Source of the DNA: Methylobacterium ajmalii
Lineage (GTDB): Bacteria > Pseudomonadota > Alphaproteobacteria > Rhizobiales > Beijerinckiaceae
DNA: 64,000 nucleotides
Assembly (NCBI RefSeq): GCF_016613415.1
Contig: NZ_JACWCT010000125.1
Span: 39,664 to 103,663, forward strand
Direction of reading: 5' to 3'
A model generated the notes under the pieces. The model was given only the letters and a program-made list of their open reading frames with translations, was not told the DNA's origin and made no database searches. This document shows positions 25,174 through 32,369 of this stretch, in pieces. A program made the position numbers and the translations under genes. Numbering within the stretch: position 1 is the stretch's first letter; the number at the start of each line of letters is the position of its first letter.

Positions 25174-25581
25174 ATGTTCGACACCAAGGTGGCCATCCTG
25201 GTCCGTGACGACCTCGCCGTGTGGCAGAAGCTGAACGTCACGGCCTTCCTGTCGACCGGCATCGCCGGTGCCGTGCCGCAGGCGATGGGCGAGCCCTACC
25301 GCGACGCCGCCGGGCGCATCCACGCCCGGCTCCTCGGCCAGCCGATCCTGATCTTTTCCGCCTCGGCCGAGGTGCTGCAGCGGGCCTGGCAGCAGGCGAT
25401 CCAGCGCGACCTCACCCGCAGCGCCTATGTCCGGGCGATGTTCGAGACCGGGCACGATAGCGCCAACCGCGAGGTCTTCCGCGCCGAGCCCGCCGACGCG
25501 CCCGACCTCGTCGGCCTCGCCCTCCACGGCCCGAAGAAGGACGTCGACAAGGCGACGAAGGGGGCGGCGCTGCACCCGTGA
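25174..25581 (+). CDS. DUF2000 family protein
   Basis: 135-residue soluble protein matching DUF2000: KVAILVRDDLAVWQKLNVTAFLSTGIAG at the start, YRDAAGRIHARLLGQPILIFSA in the middle and a GLALHGPKKDVDKATKG close. The fold resembles peptidyl-tRNA hydrolase 2-like proteins but no activity is known. It lies 34 bases after the AraC gene, so it is probably the last gene of the operon. Confidence 0.85.
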   Translation: MFDTKVAILVRDDLAVWQKLNVTAFLSTGIAGAVPQAMGEPYRDAAGRIHARLLGQPILIFSASAEVLQRAWQQAIQRDLTRSAYVRAMFETGHDSANREVFRAEPADAPDLVGLALHGPKKDVDKATKGAALHP

Positions 25582-25601
25582 CGGTCGGGCCGCCCCTTCC
25601 G

Positions 25602-26903
25602 TCAGGCCGCCGCCACCGGCGCCGCCCGGCGCATCCGGCCGATCATCAGCGACATCAGCGCGGCCATGAGAGCCGTGAGGCCGGCGGCCAGGAACGCCTC
25701 GAGGTAGCGGCCCTCCGAGGCCCGCACCAGGCCGGCGCCGAAGGCCGCGGTCGCCGCGCCGAGCTGGTGGCCGGCGGCGATCCAGCCGAACACGATCGGC
25801 GCGTCGCGCTCGCCGAAGGTCTCGTTGGCGAGCCGCACCGTCGGCGGCACCGTGGCGATCCAGTCGAGGCCGTAGAACACCGCGAAGATCGACAGGCTGT
25901 AGAACGAGAAATCGGTGAAGGGCAGCGCCATCAGCGACAGCCCGCGCAGGCCGTAATAGACGAACAGGAGCTTCCTCGGGTCGTAGCGGTCGGTGAGCCA
26001 GCCCGAGCCGGTGGTGCCGATGAGGTCGAAGATCCCCATCATCGCCAGGAGTCCGGCGGCCCGCACCTCGGGAATGCCCTGGTCGGCGCAGAACGAGATC
26101 AGGTGGGTGCCGACCAGCCCGTTGGTGGTGAGCCCGCAGATGAAGAAGGTGCCGAACAGGAGCCAGAAGTCGCCCTTGGCGCTCGCCCGCACCAGCCCGT
26201 CGATCGCGGCCCGGAACGGATTGGCGCGGCGCGGCGGCTCGGCGACGGTGCCGGGGGCGGCGCCGTAGGGGGTGAGGCCGATGTCGGAGGGGCGCTCCGG
26301 CAAGAGCCAGGCGACGAGCGGGATCAGGGCCGCGACGGCGCAGGCCACCGTGAGCACCACCGGGCGCCAGCCCCCGGCTTGCGCGATCGCCGCGAGGCCC
26401 GGCAGGAAGATCAGCGTGCCGGTGGCGGTGCTGGCGGTCAGAAGCCCCATGAACAGGCCGCGGCGCACGGCGAACCAGCGGTTCACCACGGTCGCGCCGA
26501 GCACGATGGCGACGCAGCCGCTGCCGAGGCCCGACAGCACGCCCCAGGTCGCGATCAGGTGCCAGGGTTCGGTCATCAGCGCGCTCAGCGCCGTCGAGGC
26601 CGACATCAGGGCGAGCGCGCAGAGCAGCGTGCGGCGGATGCCGAAGCTCTGCATCAGGGCCGCCGCGAACGGCCCGACGAGGCCGTACAGTAAGATGCCG
26701 AGGCCGGCCGAGAACGAGGTGGTGGAGCGGCTCCAGCCGAAGGCTTGCTCGAGCGGCAGGATCAGCACGCCGGGCGAAGCCCGCAGGCCTGCGGCCGCGA
26801 GCAGGCAGAGGAAGATCACCCCCACCACCACGAAGGCGTAGTTGCGGCCGAAGGGCCGGGGCCTCGGCGGGGCGATGCCTCGCGGCGACACGGTCGAACT
26901 CAT
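25602..26903 (-). CDS. MFS transporter, oxalate/formate antiporter-like
   Basis: 433-residue twelve-helix major facilitator of the OFA/monocarboxylate branch: GVLILPLEQAFGWSRSTTSFSAGLG after helix 1, GLGSGCVAIVLGATVVNRWFAVRRGLFMG, and DRYDPRKLLFVYYGLRG in the second half. Likely an organic anion carrier; the substrate is not determined. It diverges from a TetR gene with an operator between them, the usual arrangement for a repressor controlling its transporter. Confidence 0.87.
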   Translation of the reverse strand: MSSTVSPRGIAPPRPRPFGRNYAFVVVGVIFLCLLAAAGLRASPGVLILPLEQAFGWSRSTTSFSAGLGILLYGLVGPFAAALMQSFGIRRTLLCALALMSASTALSALMTEPWHLIATWGVLSGLGSGCVAIVLGATVVNRWFAVRRGLFMGLLTASTATGTLIFLPGLAAIAQAGGWRPVVLTVACAVAALIPLVAWLLPERPSDIGLTPYGAAPGTVAEPPRRANPFRAAIDGLVRASAKGDFWLLFGTFFICGLTTNGLVGTHLISFCADQGIPEVRAAGLLAMMGIFDLIGTTGSGWLTDRYDPRKLLFVYYGLRGLSLMALPFTDFSFYSLSIFAVFYGLDWIATVPPTVRLANETFGERDAPIVFGWIAAGHQLGAATAAFGAGLVRASEGRYLEAFLAAGLTALMAALMSLMIGRMRRAAPVAAA

Positions 26904-26938
26904 GCTGGGACACCCCTTCCCGAATCGTGGTAACACGG

Positions 26939-26964
26939 TACGTACCGGTCAGTAACATCGTCAA
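26939..26964 (-). promoter_or_regulatory. TetR-type operator and -35 in the MFS/TetR gap
   Basis: TACGTACCGGTCAGTA (26939-26954) is palindromic about CCGG with 6 of 8 positions matching. On the minus strand a TTGACG (26959-26964) lies 4 bases upstream, suiting the MFS gene. Read on the minus strand, its TACTGACCGGTACGT agrees at 13 of 15 positions with the operator at 16715-16729 read on the plus strand. Confidence 0.65.
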
Positions 26965-26995
26965 GGGCATCGGGCGCAGGATGGGAGCGACGGGG

Positions 26996-27598
26996 ATGGC
27001 GGACGGGACCTCGGGGGACGGGCGCGACGGGAGCGGGCCGGCCCGGGCCGGCGACCGGATCCGGGCGGCCGCCCGCGAACTCTTCTACAGCCGCGGCATC
27101 CGCGGCGTCGGGGTCGACGAGATCGTGGCCCGGGCCGGGGTGACGAAACCGAGCCTCTACCGGGGCTTCGCCTCGAAGGACGCCCTCGTGGTCGCCTGCC
27201 TGGAGGATTACGACGCCGGGCTGCGCCGGCGCCTCGACGAGGCGCTGGCGGCCCATCCGGGCGACCCGCGGGCGGGGCTGGTGGCGTTCCTGTCCGGCAT
27301 CGCCGGGCGCAGCGCCCGGCCGGGCTTTCGCGGCTGCGGCCTCACCAACGCCCTCGTCGAGTACCCGGAGGCCGACCATCCGGCCCGCGCAGCGGTTCTC
27401 GCCAGCAAACGCGCCCTGCACGCGCGCCTCGCCGAGGTCGCCCGCACGATCGGCGCCCGGACGCCGGAGCCCCTCGCCGACGCGCTGCTGCTCCTGATCG
27501 AGGGCGCCTTCGCCTGCGGCCAGATCTTCGGGGCCGAGGGGCCGAACCGCTCGCTCGCCGCCGCCGCCGAGGCCCTGATCGCCGCGAGCCTGGAATGA
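26996..27598 (+). CDS. TetR family transcriptional regulator
   Basis: 200-residue regulator. The DNA-binding head is clear: IRAAARELFYSRGIRGVGVDEIVARAGVTKPSLYRGFASKDALV, with the ligand-binding helices after it (GCGLTNALVEYPEADHPA). I chose the ATG preceded by GGGAG at 9 bases; an ATG 15 bases earlier is possible, while a more distant one would place coding sequence over the operator. It most likely represses itself and the divergent MFS transporter. Confidence 0.9.
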   Translation: MADGTSGDGRDGSGPARAGDRIRAAARELFYSRGIRGVGVDEIVARAGVTKPSLYRGFASKDALVVACLEDYDAGLRRRLDEALAAHPGDPRAGLVAFLSGIAGRSARPGFRGCGLTNALVEYPEADHPARAAVLASKRALHARLAEVARTIGARTPEPLADALLLLIEGAFACGQIFGAEGPNRSLAAAAEALIAASLE

Positions 27599-27749
27599 TG
27601 CCCCGCATCGGCGCTCCGTGACGCGAAAACGGTCAATAATTCCGCAACATCACCGTCCCGGCCTTGATTCCGTCGTCCCGTTGAGCCGATACGCGAGAGT
27701 TGACGCCGATCGCGGTCGTTGAGGCCGCGACCCCCGTGGAGTTGAGCGT

Positions 27750-28643
27750 ATGACCCTCGTACGACGTTTCCAGGTCGCGCCGGCGCTGGTCCGCCTGATC
27801 CGCAAGGAGCGCGGCTCCTCCCGCATCACCGAAGGCTACTTCCCGTCCCAGTCGGGCCGAACCTCGTTCGTGCGCGTCGACGGCGGCCAGTGCCACCTCG
27901 TCCTCGTCACCTCCGACGGCGCCACCGCCACCGAGGAGCGCACCGAGGTGCCCCGTGCCCACGGCGACGCGCTCCTCGACGTCTGCGCCGGCCGCGCCGC
28001 CTACGACCGCACCCAGGTGGCGCTCGGCAACGGCCGCGACGCCCTGATCGACCGCTACGTCGCCCCCGGCACCGTCGACGTGGTGACGGTGACGTTCGAC
28101 AACCCCGACGAGGCCAACGGCTTCCCGGCACCGCCGTGGTTCGGCCCCGAGGTCACCGCCGACCCGGCCTACGAGGGCCGCAGCATCGCGCTCCAGGGCG
28201 TGCCGCAGCCCGGCGAGATCGGCCTGTCGAACGCCGCCCTCGACGCGGTGCTCGACCTGATCGAGCCGCGCTACGGCTTCGGCCGCTACGCCGCGCCGCG
28301 AAGCGGCGGCGAGGAGGCCGGCATGGCGAGCGCGCTGCGCCGCATCGCGACGCCTCCGGCGCCCGAGCCGGCCCCGCCCCCGCCGCCGGAGCCCGAGCCG
28401 GTCCACGAGCCGGTGCCGGAACCGGCCCACGAGCCGGCGCCTCCGCCGCCCCAGGCCGAGGCCGAGCCCGCCCACGAGCCCCCGCCGGAGCCGCCGCAGG
28501 ACACCCGCATCGACGACGTGATCGAGAGCCTGTCGCAGGCCCTCGGCGCCGCGGTCCCGGGCGGAGACGCCGCCCGCGACGACGGCGCCCCGGCCTTCGA
28601 GCGCTGGACCGTGCGCCCGCGCCGGACCCAGCCGACGCCCTGA
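27750..28643 (+). CDS. degenerate CYTH-domain protein with Pro/Glu-rich tail
   Basis: 297 residues. Residues 1 to about 150 follow the CYTH (triphosphate tunnel) pattern: RRF near the N-terminus, RITEGYF, SFVRV, ALIDRYV, then VDVVTVTFDNPDEANGFPAPPWFGPEVTADPAYEGRSIAL, which mirrors the PxWLGxEVTxDxxY segment of the family. The N-terminal ExExK signature is lost (T-L-V-R-R here), so triphosphate catalysis is doubtful. Residues 201 to about 250 are a Pro/Glu/His-rich tail with repeated HEP units. The CYTH assignment is by pattern and the role is unknown. GGAG precedes the ATG; a strong hairpin follows the gene. Confidence 0.7.
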   Translation: MTLVRRFQVAPALVRLIRKERGSSRITEGYFPSQSGRTSFVRVDGGQCHLVLVTSDGATATEERTEVPRAHGDALLDVCAGRAAYDRTQVALGNGRDALIDRYVAPGTVDVVTVTFDNPDEANGFPAPPWFGPEVTADPAYEGRSIALQGVPQPGEIGLSNAALDAVLDLIEPRYGFGRYAAPRSGGEEAGMASALRRIATPPAPEPAPPPPPEPEPVHEPVPEPAHEPAPPPPQAEAEPAHEPPPEPPQDTRIDDVIESLSQALGAAVPGGDAARDDGAPAFERWTVRPRRTQPTP

Positions 28644-28650
28644 GCGGAAT

Positions 28651-28700
28651 CCCGAGACCGTCCCCTGCGCGCCGCGCGGCGGGGACGGGACGGTCTCGGG
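28651..28700 (+). terminator. long hairpin after the CYTH-like gene
   Basis: CCCGAGACCGTCCC (28651-28664) pairs perfectly with GGGACGGTCTCGGG (28687-28700), enclosing a GC-rich loop able to fold further. It starts 7 bases after the stop. No T-tract follows, so it may act by structure or with Rho. Confidence 0.65.
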
Positions 28701-28810
28701 AAGCTCGGCCCTAATCCGGACCAGGGCACCGTAGCCCGTTTGGCTCGACCTCAAGACGCTATTCGGCGTCCGAACGAAAACCCTTCGATCGCTTTCGTAT
28801 CCCGTTCTCG

Positions 28811-28941
28811 ACCTCATCCCGAGGTTTCAGTCCATCGATGATGGACTGACCTCGAAGGAGGGCTCCAGAAATCTCTCCGCTGGCTGGAGGCCTCCTTCGA
28901 GGTCAGGCGATTTCCAGTCGACTGACACCTCAGGATGAGGT
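28811..28941. repeat. nested palindromic repeat, copy 2
   Basis: Same outer arms as copy 1 with one or two changes: ACCTCATCCCGAGGT at 28811 and CACCTCAGGATGAGGT at 28926-28941. The inner CCTCGAAGGAGGGCTCCAG arm and its partner GAGGCCTCCTTCGAGG are conserved with small changes. An extra hairpin (AGTCCATC/GATGGACT) replaces the third hairpin of copy 1. Confidence 0.85.
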
Positions 28942-29041
28942 CGCGCATTGGGGAAAAGCCCCTCTCGCGACATCGGCCCCGTCACTCAAACAGGCTCCTG
29001 CTCGGTTGAACACCCGCTGATCTCGGTACAGGCGCCCGGGA

Positions 29042-30346
29042 TCAGGCGAGCGCGTCCAGCGACTGCGCCACGTCGGCGATCAGATCCTCGACCGATTCGA
29101 GCCCGATCGACAGCCGTACCGTGTCGGGGCCGACGCGAGCGGCCTCCTTGTCGGCGGCGGGGAGCTGGCGGTGGGTCGTGGTCGCCGGGTGGATCGCCAG
29201 GGACTTGATCTCGCCGATATTGACGAGGTGTGAGATCAGGTTGAGCCCGGTGATGAACTTCTGCGCGGCCGCCTCGCCGCCCTTGAAGCCCACGGTGAAG
29301 ATCGAGCCGGCGCCCATCGGCGAATAGCGGTTCGCCATCGCCTCGCCGGGCTGGCCCGGCAGGGACGGGTAGCTCACCCAGGCGACCTTCGGATGGTCCT
29401 TCAGGAAGGCCGCGACGGCGCGCGCGTTGGCGCAGTGGCGCTCCATGCGCAGCGGCAGGGTCTCGGTGCCGGTGAGCGTCAGGAAGGCGTTCATCGGCGA
29501 CAGGCCCGGGCCGAGATCGCGCAGGCCGAACAGGCGGCAGGCGACCGCGAACGCGGTCTCGGGGAAGCGCTCGGAGACGACGAGCCCGTCGTAGTCCGGC
29601 CAGGGCTCGTTGATCAGGTTGTAGCGGCCGGTGCCCTTCCAATCGAAGCGGCCGCCGTCGCAGACGATGCCGCCGATCACCGTGCCGGAGCCCGACAGGA
29701 ACTTCGAGGTCGAGTGGACCACGATGTCGGCGCCGTGCTCGATCGGCCGGATCAGGGCCGGGGAGGCCAGCGTGTTGTCGACGATGAGCGGCAGGCCGTG
29801 CTTGTGCGCCACCGCGGCGACGCCTTCGAGGTCGATCACCGTGCCGCAGGGGTTCACGATCGACTCGCAGACGACCGCCCGGGTCTTGTCCGTGATCGCC
29901 GCCTCGAAGTCCTCCGGCGTCAGCCCCCGGGTGAATTGCGGCACGAGGTCGTAGCGGCCCTCCAGCCGGCGCATCAGGCCGAGCGAACCGCCGAACAGCC
30001 GCGAGGAGGCGACGTAGGCGTCGCCCGAGCGCATCAGCGTCATCAGCACGAGCAGCATCGCCGACTGGCCCGAGGCCACCGCGACCGCCGCCTTGGCGCT
30101 CTCCAGCGAGGCGACCCGGCGCTCCAGGGCCGCCACGGTCGGGTTCGAACCGCGGGAATAGGAGAACCCGGTCGCCCGCATGGCGAAGATGTCGGCGGCC
30201 TGCTCGTTCGATTCGAACACGAAGCCGTTGGTGAAGTAGATCGGCTGCGCCCGGGCGCCGGTGGCCGGGTCGGGGGCGGTGCCGGCATGGACCGCCCGGG
30301 TCGCGAAATGCAGCTCGGTGGGGCGCGGCTTGGTCGGGTCGGTCAT
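29042..30346 (-). CDS. O-acetyl/O-succinylhomoserine sulfhydrylase, paralogue 1
   Basis: 434-residue PLP enzyme of the Cys/Met metabolism family; makes homocysteine from an activated homoserine and sulfide. YSRGSNPT contacts the phosphate, SGQSAMLLV follows, and STSKFLSGSG carries the PLP lysine (Lys215). LVNIGEIKSLAIHPATTTH near the end is typical of the MetY/MetZ group. It starts 25 bases after a response-regulator gene on the same strand and probably shares its transcript. A second, clearly different paralogue lies at 32370-33647. Which activated homoserine it uses cannot be read from sequence. Confidence 0.9.
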   Translation of the reverse strand: MTDPTKPRPTELHFATRAVHAGTAPDPATGARAQPIYFTNGFVFESNEQAADIFAMRATGFSYSRGSNPTVAALERRVASLESAKAAVAVASGQSAMLLVLMTLMRSGDAYVASSRLFGGSLGLMRRLEGRYDLVPQFTRGLTPEDFEAAITDKTRAVVCESIVNPCGTVIDLEGVAAVAHKHGLPLIVDNTLASPALIRPIEHGADIVVHSTSKFLSGSGTVIGGIVCDGGRFDWKGTGRYNLINEPWPDYDGLVVSERFPETAFAVACRLFGLRDLGPGLSPMNAFLTLTGTETLPLRMERHCANARAVAAFLKDHPKVAWVSYPSLPGQPGEAMANRYSPMGAGSIFTVGFKGGEAAAQKFITGLNLISHLVNIGEIKSLAIHPATTTHRQLPAADKEAARVGPDTVRLSIGLESVEDLIADVAQSLDALA

Positions 30347-30371
30347 CGGGGTCGTCCGTGGAAGGGGCGTC

Positions 30372-30827
30372 TCAGGCGGCGCGGCGCACGGTGGCGTGCA
30401 ACGTCCGCACCAGGGCCGAGGGCGCGTAGGGCTTGGGGATGAAGCGGGCGCCGGGGGGCATGTCGTGGGGGCCGGGGCTGCCCATGCCGGAGACCACCAG
30501 CACTGGGATCCGCGGCCAGCGCCGCGAGACGAGGCGGGCGAGGGCGAAGCCGTTCATCGAGCCGAGGGGCATGTCGACGTCGGTCATCAGCACCTCGACG
30601 TCCGCGCGGCTCTCCAGCACGGCGAGCGCCTGGTCGGCGTGGGGCGCCTCCAGCACGGTGAAGCCGGCTTCCGCCAGGGTGTCGGCGGCCTCCATCAGCA
30701 GAAGGCCGTCATCCTCGACGAGGAGCACCACCGGCGGGGCGTCGGTCTCCTCCCGACGCAGGTCTTCCCCCTGGCGGGTTTCTCCATGGAGAAGCTCCTG
30801 GGGCGGTCGGTCCGGATCAGATGTCAT
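30372..30827 (-). CDS. single-domain response regulator
   Basis: 151-residue receiver-only protein with an N-terminal extension of about 30 residues. VVLLVEDDGLLLMEA gives the acidic pair (Asp39/Asp40), LMTDVDMP the phospho-acceptor Asp83, VVSGMG the Ser/Thr switch and IPKPYAPSALV the conserved Lys132. No output domain. It follows an HWE histidine kinase by 145 bases and precedes a sulfhydrylase gene by 25 bases. A TTG three codons upstream could also start it. Confidence 0.88.
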   Translation of the reverse strand: MTSDPDRPPQELLHGETRQGEDLRREETDAPPVVLLVEDDGLLLMEAADTLAEAGFTVLEAPHADQALAVLESRADVEVLMTDVDMPLGSMNGFALARLVSRRWPRIPVLVVSGMGSPGPHDMPPGARFIPKPYAPSALVRTLHATVRRAA

Positions 30828-30972
30828 CGCGGGCAATGCGGAGCGGGGGCGGATGGTTGCGGACGAAGGGATGGTGCCTATGGGTCCGCATCCCCCGGGT
30901 CAAGCGCGGCCGGGAGAGGGATCCGCGGCACCGAGCGGCCTCGGTTTCCAGGGGCGTCAGCCCCCGGCGGCC

Positions 30973-32202
30973 TCAGGCCGCGCCGTCCTGGAGCGCGGCG
31001 AGCGGCGCCTCTAGCTCCATCTCCGCGCCCTCGGGCGGAAACCGCAGGGCGACGCGCCCGCCGAAGCTGTGCACCAGGCTGCGCTCGATCAGCCGCGAGC
31101 CGAAGCCGCAGCGGGTGGGCGGCACGACCGGGGGCCCGCCGCTCTCCCGCCAGTGCAGGCGCAGCATCGCCCGTCCGTCGCCCGCGGGCGGCGGGGCGGC
31201 ATCGCGGATCGTCCAGGCGATCGCGACGCGCCCGGCCGGGCTCGACAGGGCGCCGTACTTGGCCGCGTTGGTGGCGAGTTCGTGCAGCATCAGCGACAGG
31301 GTGAGGACCGCCCGCGGCCCGAGCGCCACGGGAGGCCCGGCGGCGGCGCAGCGGTCCTGCACCGCGTCGATATGCGGCGCCATCGCGCCCGCCACGACGG
31401 CCGCGAGGTCGGCCTCCGCCCAGGCGCCCCGGATCAGCACGTCGTGGGCGTCCGCCAGCGCCATCAGGCGGCCGTTGAAGGCGTCGGTCGCGGCCTCGAG
31501 GCTGGTGGCGCTGCGCAGCGTCTGGGCGGCGACCGCCTGGACGAGGGCCAGGGTGTTCTTCACCCGATGGGCCATCTCCTGCATCAGGAGCGCCTGCTGC
31601 TCCTCGGCCCGGTGCGCCTCGGTCACGTCGCGGGCCACCGTCAGCAGACGCTCGGGCGCGCCGTCCGCGCCCTGGATCGGCGAGACCACGACGTCCCACC
31701 AGCGCGGAGACTCGGGCGGGCCGGAGGGCGCACGGAAGCGTCCCGTGCGCCCGGCCCGGGCGGCGGCCAATGCGAGGTCCGCGGCCCGCCGGTCGGCGGG
31801 CTCCGGCCAGGCTTCCGCCCACAGGGTGCAAGCCTCCGCCCACCGGGTGCCGGCCGCCGCCTCTGCGGCGTTCGCCCGGCCGCCCTCGCTGCGCCACTGG
31901 ATCGTGCCGTCGAGGGCGAGCACCTGGATGTCGTCGCGGCTGGCGGCGAGGAGCCGCGCGGTGAAGGCCTCGCTCGCCCGCAGCTGCGCGTTCAGCTCCT
32001 CGGCGGTGGCGAGCCGGGTCTCCCAGTCGGAGGCGGGAACCGGTGGCGGGAGGACGGAGAGCTCGGCCGCCGGGGCGGTCCGCCGCGGCCGCCGGGCCTC
32101 GCGCAGCAGGGCGCGCAGGCGGAGGATCTCCTCGCGGATCTCGCGTTGCCGCGCGGGCCCGTCGCCGGCCGGGGGACAGGCGTCGGTGTCGTGGACGACC
32201 AT
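30973..32202 (-). CDS. PAS-domain HWE-family histidine kinase
   Basis: 409-residue soluble sensor kinase. N-terminal coiled region (about 15-75), PAS domain (about 78-198), then the HWE kinase core: phospho-acceptor His212 in EMAHRVKNTLALVQAVA, N-box HELATNAAKYGALS (Asn312), the Trp-x-Glu feature WRE at 351-353 that names the family, and GFGSRLIERSL as the glycine box. No membrane segment, so it senses a cytosolic cue. Probable partner: the receiver protein just downstream. A tandem 7-residue duplication lies in the PAS region. Confidence 0.92.
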   Translation of the reverse strand: MVVHDTDACPPAGDGPARQREIREEILRLRALLREARRPRRTAPAAELSVLPPPVPASDWETRLATAEELNAQLRASEAFTARLLAASRDDIQVLALDGTIQWRSEGGRANAAEAAAGTRWAEACTLWAEAWPEPADRRAADLALAAARAGRTGRFRAPSGPPESPRWWDVVVSPIQGADGAPERLLTVARDVTEAHRAEEQQALLMQEMAHRVKNTLALVQAVAAQTLRSATSLEAATDAFNGRLMALADAHDVLIRGAWAEADLAAVVAGAMAPHIDAVQDRCAAAGPPVALGPRAVLTLSLMLHELATNAAKYGALSSPAGRVAIAWTIRDAAPPPAGDGRAMLRLHWRESGGPPVVPPTRCGFGSRLIERSLVHSFGGRVALRFPPEGAEMELEAPLAALQDGAA

Positions 32203-32333
32203 CGCACCAGCCTCCAGGCCCGCCGGACTCCTGGCCCACCCGGGCGGCCCCGCGTTCCGGCACACCCGCGCCGGACCCGGACATGCCCCAATAGATCACG
32301 GGGCCGGGCCTGGCGGCAATGGCGATGCGTCGC

Positions 32334-32359
32334 CGCGGCGGCCCCGCGGGGCCGCCGCG
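32334..32359 (-). terminator. 12-bp GC hairpin after sulfhydrylase paralogue 2
   Basis: CGCGGCGGCCCC and GGGGCCGCCGCG pair perfectly around a 2-base loop, 10 bases beyond the sulfhydrylase stop. No U-tract on the minus strand; possibly partial termination between the enzyme gene and the kinase gene. Confidence 0.5.
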
Positions 32360-32369
32360 CGCGGGCGTC

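Larger units (their letters stand above)
28644..29041. other. intergenic region with terminator and palindromic repeat
   Basis: About 400 bases between the convergent CYTH-like gene and the first sulfhydrylase gene. It holds a 14-bp-stem hairpin (28651-28700) and copy 2 of the nested palindrome (28811-28941). Nothing gene-like seen. Confidence 0.75.
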
